Origin: Lineus longissimus
Lineage: Eukaryota > Nemertea > Pilidiophora > Heteronemertea > Lineidae
Reading direction: 5' to 3'
Length of the DNA stretch: 64,000 nt
NCBI RefSeq assembly: GCF_910592395.1
Contig: NC_088318.1
Span: forward strand, 9,240,349 to 9,304,348
Below are positions 23,501 to 35,500 of the stretch, one piece after another; within the stretch, counting starts at the first letter, position 1; each line of letters begins with the position of its first letter. The notes below the pieces were generated by a model. That model worked only from the letters and a program-made list of their open reading frames with translations. It was not told the DNA's origin and ran no database searches. Made by a program: the position numbers and the translations under genes.

Positions 23501-26500
23501 TGGATAACAACTGTTCAAAAAGCAGAATAATTGTATGCCCAACGCAAAAACATGTACATTGGTGATGGGTAGCTGCTTCCGAATGTTTCACGTAATCATG
23601 ATACTTTTTGATGTAAAGTCCTTCTGAAAAATTTGCTTTGATAACAAATTCAGTGCATTTTTTCGTCACCTAATATTCAACGTTATTTCTTGTTTGCTGG
23701 ACTGAATCGTAGTTGGCAAGGGACAAATGGTAGCAATCATACACTAACCTGTGTGCTGTGATCATGACGTATTTTAAATACTTCTGGCCAGTTTTAGGAT
23801 GGAGAAGCTCATCATCAAGGATCTCGAGGAACCTTTTCTGGAGTAGTTTAGGGACTTCGTGGTTCATTCCTCCATCAAACATAGCAAACACTGCATCGTT
23901 GTGACCACCAAGACGGACTTTCTTTATAATGGCGATGTTTAATCTGGAACGACATTTCTAAAGTGTAATTCAAGTTCGATCCCACATTCACACATTTTCG
24001 AACATTCTCCGAGCAGACCACAGGATATTCTCTCTGCCAACACAGACTTCCATTTATACCGGCCATGAGGTCCTGGGTGTGTCAACAGATCAATGGTAAC
24101 TTTTTTACTCTAATAGTCCCGAAGGGATTAATTTGACAAAGATACCCGTGTCATTCATTCGGTTATGGTATGAAAACAAATAAGGGGTTCCTAGGTTTCA
24201 GGTGATATCTTCACTTATTTTTGCGGCTTTGCATCACAGATTACCATCAACTTCAAACCCTGATGCCTAATATTTTTTGTGACGACATCGCGAAGATATC
24301 AAGCTCTGCCAGGATTTTTAAAAAACAGTTGTTTCATGCCATTTTAAAAATATCGTTTGAAAACTCAGGATCAGAGCTTTTTTATCACATCGTAGTTAAA
24401 TGAATGACACTGAAGATTGATCAAATTAACCCCTTGTGTGTGCCAAACGTGAGCCGGACGTTTCGGGTGCTCAGGATAATACACTAGTAGGAGGTTTTTT
24501 CCGACTTAGCAACGGTTTCTCTAACTTTTTCCTGATTTATCTGACATTTCGACGACATTGTCCAAAAGGTCGGATTTCCAGAAAACTGGTGAAAAATACT
24601 GGGGTTTCCCAAAATAGGCCATTAAAGATCAAAGGCCTTAGTTGAATGGGGTAAATGAGGTATGATGCAAACACCCAAAGTAACCCCAAGTGTGAATACT
24701 AATTAACTCCTCTGCTTGGACCCTTTGCATGTCACACATGAGTGCATCTGTGTTGGCCCACTCCATGTTCAAACAGGAAGACTTTTAAAAAAATGGGTAA
24801 AACTTGATAAAGCGTGAGGAAACAATGCCTTATATGAAGTCTAGAGATGTTTGATTTCCTGAACTGTATAATTCACAAAATACTCTAAAACCTCCAATAC
24901 AAGGAATGAGGCTCCGCCCCCAATCATTACAATGGAGGAGGTACTGAAACCTCAATATCAATTCTGAAGAAACGACACAATGGGTCTCTTATAATTATTA
25001 GAAGAAATGGGCCTACTATAGCCAGTGATGTTGATTTCGTTTCATTGTCAGTGTCAGCCAAGATCAGAGCGTGATTATAACACATGTGACTCCATTGAAT
25101 CTAGGTAATAAAGGTACAGGAAAAAAAGGTACAGGAAAAAAGGTACGGAAATAAAGGTACAGGAAATAAAGGTACAGTAAATAAAAGTACCGGAAATAAA
25201 GGTAGCGGAAAAAAAGGTACTGGAAAAATAGGTACACAAAATGGCATAAATAGGTAAAAAAGGTACAAAATATTTTTTTTAAATATCATTTGAATTCTCT
25301 CTTTTTCTATTCATAACTTTAACTTTATTTGTTGCGTAGGCATTGCATAGGCCTTAGAAATAGGTATATCAAATTTCCAGTATACCGTTATGGTTTTCAA
25401 TAGTGAAAACACGGCTATCAAGATCATGATGATTGTAAAGATTCTAGGACAATTCCCTCTGCAAAAGGGTTAACTGATAAATGTACCAATGTTCAAGTTA
25501 AATTGCAATTAATCCATGAACATTCATCATAGAGCTGGATCCAATTAACAATGTGCCTGGCCAATTAGGTCTTAACAGACAAATTACTAGATTTAAGACC
25601 AAACACAAGCTATTTAGGGAAATTGGCGAGAATCTTAATGCGAAATGCCAGGTAGGATGCCAGGTGCGCCTCCCTTTCCCAAGACCCTGGATCGGCCCCT
25701 AATAAGAATACGACTCGAGTATTTTAAAATTTAAAAGAACATGAATGTAGTTATTACCAAAAAAACATCAGCTCCGCTGTCGGGCAATTTCTTCAAAGAA
25801 TTTTCCTCAAATTCATTCCGTAACCAAGTTATCCGCAATGTATTAAACTATTTATAAGGCACCACCTTAGTCACAGAAGAAGAAAATGGGCAAGAAAAGA
25901 TTAAGACATAGGCCGAGTCTGAACCAGTTGAAGAGAATAATATTCTAAAAAAAAAATGTGTACCTTTTTTACCTATTTATGCCATTTTTGTACCTTTTTT
26001 TCCGGTACCTTTTTTCCGGAACTTTTATTTCCAGTACTTTTATTTCCTGTACTTTTATTTCCTGTACCTTTATTTCCGTACCTTTTTTTCCTGTACCTTT
26101 TTTACCGTATACCCACTCCATTGGCCCATGTCATTGATAAAAGAATGATACCTGACTTACTGGCCCATCCCCATTCACAACCATTGTAATGATTTGGGGC
26201 GGAGCCTCATTCCTTGTATTCGAGGTTTTTGAGTATTTACAATATTATTTACATGGACATTACAGAGTAATAACTACATGGATTTTCAGTGCAGGAAAAA
26301 TGGCATTTCTTACATACATGATTTGATGAAATAAATAGCAAAACCATTAAAACATTAGATTTCTAGCCATCACTTTGAAACTGAAAAATTTAATTGCTAA
26401 AAGAAGCTGTTTTTGCAATTCGTCTAGTATTGCAAGTGGACAAAAATGCTAGTCAAAGTTAATTCAACACCAAATAAGCCCAAACATTGTTCATCTGATG

Positions 26501-29500
26501 CAGAACTGTATGTAAAAGTTTCCCCTGCCTGAACATGAAGTAGACCAACCCAGATGCACTCAGGTGTGACTTGCAAAAGGTCCAAGGAGAGGAACTAATT
26601 AGCATATTCATACTAAGGGTAACTCTGAGTGTTTGCATCACACCTCATTAACCCCTTTCAACGAAGGCCTTTGATCTTTAATGGTCTATTTTGGGAAGCC
26701 CTATAATTTTTCGTATTTTTTTTAAAATCCGACCTTTTGGACAAAGTCGGAGAAATGACAGATAAATCAGGTAAAAGTTAAAGAAACCGCTAACAAGTCG
26801 GAAAATGCCTCCTACTAGTGATAATCAATGTGTCGGTGGATCAGTCGTATAGCTCCTTCTTCACGGTACAGCCATTATTTTACCAAAAACATGATTGTCC
26901 TTGACGTATTAACCCTAAACTTTTGAATTACCTTTTTATTCACTAACCCTTCATATGGTAACATCCTCTTCATCCTCATGTCTCTTATGGCCGGAAAAGC
27001 AACGAGGCAGTGTTGACATGCTATTCTGATCTCATTTGAGACTTAATTTTCAGGAGCCCGCATTAGCTGGCTCGTATTCGAAAGACCAATCCACTGGTAA
27101 CATAATGCTTACCAAATACTAATATCTAGACTACCTTGCTTGTGGTTTGGATCTTCAAAGGCCAAACGGCGCAGCTGGTTCGCTTCATCAGATTAAGAGT
27201 CTACTGATCCTCAATGGGTTCAATTGGTGAATTTTAAGAGTGTTCCTAGGCCAGTCCGAGAGTCCAGTAAACTCCTCAGGCAATATGCACGGAATTTAGA
27301 GGTAATTACCACTTTAAAAGTTTTATGCTTACTTGTTTCTACTTCCTGCTGACTCTGCCAGACCAACTTGCCAGGGTTGAGGGTTGATCTCTTCAAACTC
27401 TGACTCAAGGGATATGGGTCCTGGTAATGACCTGTTCTGGCCCGTGCTGTCTACCATGCAAACCTTCTTTTTATTCCTGTGAATAAAGTTTGAGGGTGTA
27501 TGGTAGATTGAGAGTAAGAGACCAGGAGATGAAATTGTTTCTAGAGCCCTTGATCTCGATTCGGTTTATACGAGACAAGACCACCATTGATTTTTTAAGG
27601 CTTTTAGCAGTTAAATTGTCAATGTTTGACAGCGATGCATCAAATACTGCGTAGGGTTGTGAATCTGAAATTTTGATATGATATTTCGGACAGTCGGGCA
27701 AGTAAATGGTGAAAAATTGGTAGTTGACCACGGAAATTTTTTGATCATCGACAAATTAGACAGACATTGATATTTCCACTCTTTTCAGCCAACTGGCAAA
27801 AAAATCTCAAAACACGCCCCCTATTACCAAATTAGCAAAATTCGAAATTAATTTTTTCATCAAATAATTTCTTTATATCTGTAGACTTGCCACAGCAAAT
27901 ATGTTTTCAATACCTCTCCAAATATGTACTTGAGAGTTAAAAACATGCACTCGTCTAATTGATAGGCCTCTGCAACCTATGAATATTCATTAGTGGCCTT
28001 GTCTCATACGTTATCTTCCCTCAAGAGCGTCCATTGTTCCCGACCGAAGCGTGAGCCTCATTCCTCAAACCCAAATAATAGCAAAGATGCTGTTCCATAG
28101 ATCAGCGGTTTATGCCTGTTTCGCCTATTCCTGTTTCGCCTATTCCTGTTTCGCCTACAAAATTCCTGTTTCGCCTATTCCTGTTTCGCCTATTCCTGTT
28201 TCGCCTTTTCCTGTTTCGCCTATTCCTGTTCCGCCTATTCCTGTTTGGCCTATTTCCTGTTTGGCCTATTTCCTGTTTCGCCTATTCTTGTTTCGCCTAC
28301 TTCCTGTTTCGCCTACTTTCCAGTACCCCTATAATAAATCGACTCTTCCACGGGGAACCTTAGGGATGCATGTCCATTTTATGGGGAAAATGTGAGGGGA
28401 CAATTGGATGATGTTAACGATGTCATGACAATTTGACTAATCAAATGCCATCAACTTTGTTAACAAACCATGCCATGGCCGTTTTGAAAGAGTCACCTTG
28501 AAAGCGGGGACAGTCCGGGACTTATTTGACCATAGGGCCATACTGACACACAGTAAAAACAGTCGTTTATTTTATAAAAACAGGAATTCATGAGTTTTTG
28601 ATAAAAATACATGATACTGTACATTCTCATAATTATTTGATCAAAATCAGCTGTAAAACCCATGTCATAATATACTCGTAGGTACAGCACATATCAAGTC
28701 AAACAAGGTTGAAAATACATATCATGATATATGATTTCACGTGCAGCTTATGAGGATATCGTCATTCATCAGACCAATTATTGTCGCACCAAAGGGCATA
28801 GTACAATGACAAACAGAACAAAACTTAAGGATTATCATTCTAATTAGTGAATTCTTTAGGACAGAACATATCCGCGTACTATCAATATGAACTACACATA
28901 AATCTTGCTCTTCGACTACTGGAAACCTTTAATGCAAAATTTTAACAGTACCCTTTTAAAATGTCAGACAAGGTAACGGTAATTTTCCAAAGTTATTCCG
29001 AATAATACTGAAATAATTGACATGTCGCTAAAGCCATTATTTCAGACTTTATTCTTAATGATAGCCTTTAACACTATAGTAAGGGACGGTTAATATTCCT
29101 ACGTCTGTGGGGAGGTTAGCAATACATTTGAATAGGCGAAACGGGAATAGGCGAAACAGGAATTAGGCGAAACAGGAAGTAGGCGAATCAGGAATAGGCG
29201 AATAAGGAATTAGGCGAATCAGGAATAGGCGAATAAGGAATTAGGCGAAACAGGAATAGGCGGAACAGGAATACACCAGATCAGCCGCCTTCCCTATTGC
29301 TTATCCAACAGAGGGCATCAGGGATTAACACCTCCTTTGAGTTGAGGATATTGGTCACTGCTGTTTTGTGTGATTATCACATATTCTAAAATACCTTGGT
29401 ACCGTAAAGTCAACTTTTAAATGGAAAATGCATAAGCCTCGTTCTGAGAGCGGAGTGTTTTGGACACGCAACTAAGATGCTCTACCAAAGTTCCCTCGGG

Positions 29501-32500
29501 TTGCACTAAAATGTGGAAACCATGCACACGTCAAGTCAATGGAATTTCAGCTCACTTCAGAAGTTTGAGGCTCTCAAAACACTGCTTCAAACACAAATCA
29601 GTCAAGGAAACATCAATCACCCTAAGTTTTTTAATGAGCACTACACATATTTGCCGAGAAAAACGCTCCAAATAGCCCATTTGCGCGGATTTTAGCATCA
29701 CTTGAGCGAGCCGATGCGGACTTCCTATGCGCGCTGTACAAAATGTACATGTCTCATTTTCTGTAACGTTGCCGTAACATAATGTAAACAACGGCGCTAC
29801 CGGCGCTCCGGCCGGGCCGGCGATGGATGGAATTTGTCAAATTCGCACATATTCAAGTTATTTTCGTGGCCTATCTTTTTAAGTTTGAGGTATTTTAGAA
29901 TAGAAATTGAACCCGAGGCGGAGGACCTTGGTTGAGTTACCAAGACACTCGAGGGTGGAGCTAAAATACAGTCCAAACCCGAGCCGACAGGCGAGGGTTT
30001 GGACGAAAACCATAGGTGTATAAACAAGCCTAATTTTAAACAATGCAGTCTGTGTCACACTAAGTAGAGATTAATTACCATTATTTATATTATGCTTAAT
30101 ATATATCATTGTTTAGTGTAGCTAGGACTGCTCTGACTGGAAGCATGGTCGATTTAAAAAAATAGTGGCTTTGATGAACAAAAGGTTTACAAAGATTGTA
30201 AAAGTTATTTTGTTCTCGGGACACATGAATATATGAGCAGTTTTTGCAGTGAAATGTCTCATCTTACAAAAAGAGGATTTGTAAGTACTCTCTTTGCATA
30301 AATCTACAAAATACATTGTATAATGTAAAAAAAGCTTCATTCTAAACATTGCTTTCTGTGTCACCCCAGGTAGAGATTAATTGCTAGTACATATATACTT
30401 TGCTTAATATATACTCTAGTCCCGGTCCTAAGACACCATATGATTCCGCCCACGTAGGTTGGTTGCTTCAGTATTCATCCAAAATAGTACGATTATTCTT
30501 CATGGTTCCTGATTGGAACACCTTACTCGGGACATGATCAATGGGCGGAGTTTTCAGGGTTTGAATTGGCGTGCCTCGCATGGATTAGCTCGGCCTGGTC
30601 GGCTTTATGAAACAAACATGAGCACTCGTATGAATAAACATTTACATTTTATTGAAAGGATCGTACTTCAAGCGAAAAACCTTTGCTCGAACAATCAACA
30701 AAGTGACCTATACAGGGTGTCCCAACACAGCTGCAACCCCTTTCCTGCTTAGTCGCCACCAAGGCCGAGTTCTTCTTCCAAGTCAATGAACTCAACATCA
30801 TCGTCCGATTCTCCTTCATCCAATGGCAGTGGCCCCAAATCATTCTCCCTGTCATGAACGACTGCTTCGAAACCGTTCACGATAACTGCTGCATCGATAG
30901 CATCCCAAGCCTGGCTCACGATATTTAAAACCACAAGTAATGCAATTTCAGGACATTGTCCATCATTAGCTGTGTTTGCTACTTCCAGTTCTTCCATTGT
31001 TTCTTAGCATGTGACTTAAATGACTTCATTACGGCTACATCCAGTGGTTGAGCGATTGATGTACAACCGGCCGTAATAAAATCAATGATCCCACCCATTT
31101 CTGTCACTGCATTACCGAACATTTCAGTCATATGCACCCGATATCTATCCTCGAGTATGAGGAACTGCTCACAGTTTTCTGCCTCCACATAGGGATGAAA
31201 CACTTGATCAAAACAATGTTCTATTGTCTCTTGGTTCATCCACCCTGTTTGGGATGAGGTCACCTTAACATTATGTGGCAAGTCGTTTACCAGAAGGCAA
31301 TTTAACGGTCTCACGAAACCTCGTCTTGAAAATGTCACATGGGCAGGAATCTTTACCCCAACAGCATTGATGCCCAGTGTTATCATGCATCCAAGATTAG
31401 CGTTAGCACGGGAAGTTCTGATATCAACGGACTTGGCCCCTTTGGCTGAGCAGGTGTAGAGAGGACGACAGTCCAGAAGGAGGAACGTTTCATCCATGTT
31501 AAAAATGAAACGAAAATTCAGTGCAAACTGGTCAATTGTCCCCGTCACCGCATCCCGGAAAACTGCAACTCGCTGCAGTGCATCAACTGGAATAGTTTTG
31601 GTGTTTTTGTTGCATTTTCGCACCGTTATATCCTTCTTTTTCATAAACTCATAAACCATCCATTTGATGCATGAAAATCGTGGCAGATGGGTTTAGCGTC
31701 AAAATATCATTACGTCTTCCTTCAGGGAAATTATCCCACCAATTTTCGAATAACTGCATTGCTTGCTCTTGCATGTCCTGGACGCTTACTGGTAAGCGTT
31801 TGTTCCTTAAATCCGTTAACCATTCAAGAAGGTCGTTTCCAACATCAATCCACGTTCCGATGAGTTTCATTTTGACCTTTCGTGCCTTTCCGTAATTTTC
31901 TTCGGCTGCGAGTTCTAGCTGATTTCGGTCCCATTTCCTACCCGTTTCAAATGATATTCGGTAGTTATCGGCAAACTCTTTCTTGCTAGCGACATTACCA
32001 TTTTGAAGGGCATTGTCAAGGTCTCGAAGGTAGGCAAGCTTTTCGTTCACGCTGTAACTTCGCTGTCGTTTTCTCAACGCTTGTGCAGCTTGAGCCTACA
32101 TTCTGTCGAGTACAACTGACACTAACAGTTGGAGAAGACCATACAGGCCTTATACAGACAACAAGACGAAGATTATTACGACATTGCACCAAAACAGAGT
32201 CACTATAACCCCTATTTATTAGTAGCTTCTCCAACAGGCCTGATTAGACTAAGCACGTGCCCAAATATCGCGCTGCACCTGGTCTTATCAATTTTTGAGT
32301 TACATGTAATTCAAATTTTACGCAAAGAACACAGCGCAGAGAAAATTTCGCGAATGCACACAGTGCACCTTGCCAATTTTCAGAAAAGTTTAGGACGAGA
32401 AACGTGCTCACCTGCCCTAAACCTGGACAGCAGCGTTTCGTCAAAGGATTCCTTCCGATTGTTTTTCGCCATTGGCCGACTACAACATTTAACGGACGTA

Positions 32501-35500
32501 GGGTGGTTGCGAAAGCTCCCAATTTTCACCGTCAGATTTATTCGACTTCATGGTTTGTAAGGTTCCTAACTATCCAGGCCAAACTGACCAGACTCAATAT
32601 CGGAAGAAGCGCGAAATGAACATGCCACTGACAACAACGTCGGCCAACACCAACTCGGTTATCAGACATTCCCTATAGGCCAGTTTGCACAAAGTAATAT
32701 TCAACACCAATGCATAATAAAAAGTTGGGCCAAATTTAATTTTTCTCCTTTGTGAGATCTCTTACAACCAGGACGAGAGTATCCTTGTTTAGTGTAGCAA
32801 GGACTACTCTGATTGGAAGCATGGTTGATGTTTGAAAATAGTGACTTTGATGAACAGAAATTTTACAAAGATTATAAAAGTTATTTTGCTCTTTATAGGA
32901 CGCTTTATGTTTGGGTCAATTTTGTTAGAACTTTGATAGACTGATTATTAGGTCTGTGACAACATGAATATATGAGCAGTTTTTGCAGTGAAATGTCTCA
33001 TCTTAGAAAAAAGAGGATTTGTAAGCACTCTCTTTGTATTAATCTACAAAATATTGTGTTTCAGTATTGGTCGAAGTCTTCCCTAAATTTTGTTGAAACC
33101 ACTGTCAGATTGATGACTTTGATTGCCTAAACAGGAATATATATCCTTATTTGCCTAGAGATCATCTATCTTTGAAGAAAAAATTGTTTTATATATACCC
33201 CACTTAGACAAAGAAACCTCAAAAACTAGTAAAATGTCACAAACGTTATTCTGAGGACGCTTTGTGTTTGGGCTAATTTTGTTCAAACTTTGACTGACTG
33301 ATGATTGGGTTTATGTGAACATGAATATATGAGCAATTATAGTAGTGAAATGTCTCATTAAACAAAAAAAGATGATTTGTGGACACCCTCCTTGCGTATT
33401 TTACAAATGGAGAGCTGGAAAGTAAAGAGGACATTCCTCTTCCACGGACATTCCCCTTTCATGGAGTCCTGACAAAACTTCTCAAACCTACTCTACATTA
33501 AAGCGCAACCAACAGACATTGAAATAAAGTCAACATAGCAACACATAGTTGACATGTGGCCCTCTTTTCAAAAATCGATGACATTTAACTCTGGATTAGA
33601 TTCATGAGGGTAAGCCTTCTCAGTAAAATCCACTATTCCAGAACATTTGAAATTCCATTTAAAGCATAAATACTGTAGATTTTACAAATGATTTTAAATA
33701 CACATTTCCAACATTGTGCAATATATACTGCAGCAGAATATTATCGCGAATTTCGCGAGTAGGTCAGGCTCGGGAAAATATTCTGCCGCGAAAATCGCTT
33801 GCGTTTAGCTTGAAATCCATGTCATTGTTGCCATGTTTCCACAGAGGCACTGCATACAGCTTGGCCCAACGAAGGCCTCGTGCATACCCCGCGCAATTAG
33901 CACATGTCATAATTACACCTAACTTAAACAACTTTTACTTAATTGTTGGTCAGATTATGCTAAACAGGGGACATTTTACACTACAGTCCCCATACACTAA
34001 GAGTTCAGAGTCAAAATAGACAGTTTACATTTTCTTGAAAAAAAATTCTTCACTCGCGAAAATATTCTGCCGCGAATATGTCCATCGTTAGGCATTCGCG
34101 AAAATTTTATGCCGCGGATATTTTCCGTTCTACAGTAACAACTGCGCACGGCAACTGAACACGTTTGAGTGATCAGTCTGGGTGCGCAAAACACTGCGAC
34201 TTGTTCAAGGCGGGGTACGCTAACTGATCGGCAAAGCCGCGGCGCTTCATCAAACGATGAGAACCAGGCGAGATCGACAAAAACGCCTTGTTTTTATAGC
34301 TCTAAAATCGTTATTCTTCAGTCAATTTCAAAATTTAAAAGAGCTATTAGTGATAGAGATATATTTGCTGGCGACTGTCTCGTTCCCAAAAGTGACGCTG
34401 CACAAGATTTGATATTTTATTGCTTTGGTGGGGAGGAAATATTCCCATGATACACAAACTGAACGGCTACTCCCTCATAATCGCTAGGCAATCTTGATAA
34501 AATGGACCCACCAAAAGGGCTAAAACGGGGGGGGTCCTTACGGAAAAATCGTCAAGGGCAGAGAAACGCAATGTTAATGTAATTCTTCCATTTGTCAAGC
34601 GCCATTGATTGGAAATTGATCTTTCAATAACAATTCTGTTTTGTGAACATGTAAAAGAATAAAAAGATGTCAGAATAATTTATAAAATAACCGATTTTGT
34701 TTTCTAAGTAAGAGCAAGTTATTGAGATAAATTGTTTTAAACGTTCTGGTGTCATGTGTATTCATGTTTATTTTAGTAGTGTAAAAACATCAATATTTGT
34801 CCACGACCTACACTCGTTATTCGTGAACAAAACGTGTATCAAAGCAAATGTGGAAAAGGAATGGTAATCTAAACTGAACACCCTTCAAATACCAACTAAA
34901 AGAAACTGTGATAACCAGACGGAAAAAAACACTTGAAAAAGAAGACAGCGCTTACCTTCTGTCGAAGTGTGTAGTTAAGAAAAGCAAAGCGAGACAGACG
35001 TTGATCATGAGCTGTATGAATGATTTGCATGTAAAACAATGAATAATGGGAGATGGTGTGATTGTGGATGGACACTGGAATCGGAGGAATTGGGTTTGGT
35101 GAGTTGACAAGTTTGGGATGGTATGGAGAGTGGAAGAGGACGAAAAATATGTTTCTGCCGTTACTGTGTCATCTGATCAACTCTCATGATTGGTGCCGGT
35201 TACAAAATTTGGTGATAGCCGCGAACTGCGATCAACATCAAACCTTAACGATTACAGGTTTCATCCTGCAGACGAGAGATTATTTTGTTGCACAGAGCAG
35301 CGATTATAATCACACGTATGTTGTAGCAATTAAGATTGCAAAGTTTTCTGTAAAAATACTGTATCCCATTGAAAACACAACTGATCTGTTCTGAGTTGTA
35401 TTTTAAATATACATGGAGAAATCACTTGGTTTCAAACAAATAAATGCCTTCGTAGAGTTGTGGAGAAACTCGTGAGCTACAAATGTAAAGGAATTACTTA

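Larger units (their letters stand above)
24481..26820. mobile_element. Outer element of a three-level nest: ~400-590 bp inverted arms, CACTAGTAGGAGG ends
   Basis: The left arm (24482-24880) and right arm (26236-26820) are inverted copies ending CACTAGTAGGAGG / CCTCCTACTAGTG. ATAAT flanks both sides (24476-24480, 26821-26825), suggesting a 5-6 bp duplication. It holds no coding frame. The centre is occupied by a second element. Confidence 0.78.
30036..33405. repeat. Partial tandem repeats of a ~300-bp unit, split by pogo-type element 2
   Basis: Copies or parts lie at 30036-30335, 30338-30413 continuing at 32782-33075, and 33250-33405. Shared text includes GAATATATGAGCAGTTTTTG and AGTGAAATGTCTCATCTTA. 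The second copy is interrupted by the transposon at a TA. Confidence 0.72.

Noticed and set aside
23875-24066. Open frame reading CVNVGSNLNYTLEM as PHLPP coding
   Set aside because: It runs out of frame with the phosphatase segment and has no splice pair joining it; it is intron sequence.
24054-24113. A PHLPP exon ending HPGPHGR just upstream of the FDGG exon
   Set aside because: Phase fits, but the segment lacks the conserved WxxGxAExxGxRNK entry, which is found at 27333-27476 with perfect phases.
25110-26105. Coding frames rich in FPVPLFPVLLFP
   Set aside because: They are translations of the GGTACAGGAAATAAA minisatellite arms.
27140-27200. A PHLPP exon reading NQLRRLAFEDPNHK
   Set aside because: A donor-like site is present, but the phase does not match the neighbours and no family similarity was seen.
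28107-29277. CRISPR-like array from evenly spaced short repeats
   Set aside because: Units are head-to-tail minisatellites without spacers, present in two opposed arrays inside a mobile element in an animal genome.
29787-29826. CpG-island promoter from the GC-rich patch
   Set aside because: Only about 40 bp, isolated, with no gene start nearby.
35062-35394. Host gene of 110 residues on the plus strand
   Set aside because: No motif, no splice partners and composition like the surrounding intron.
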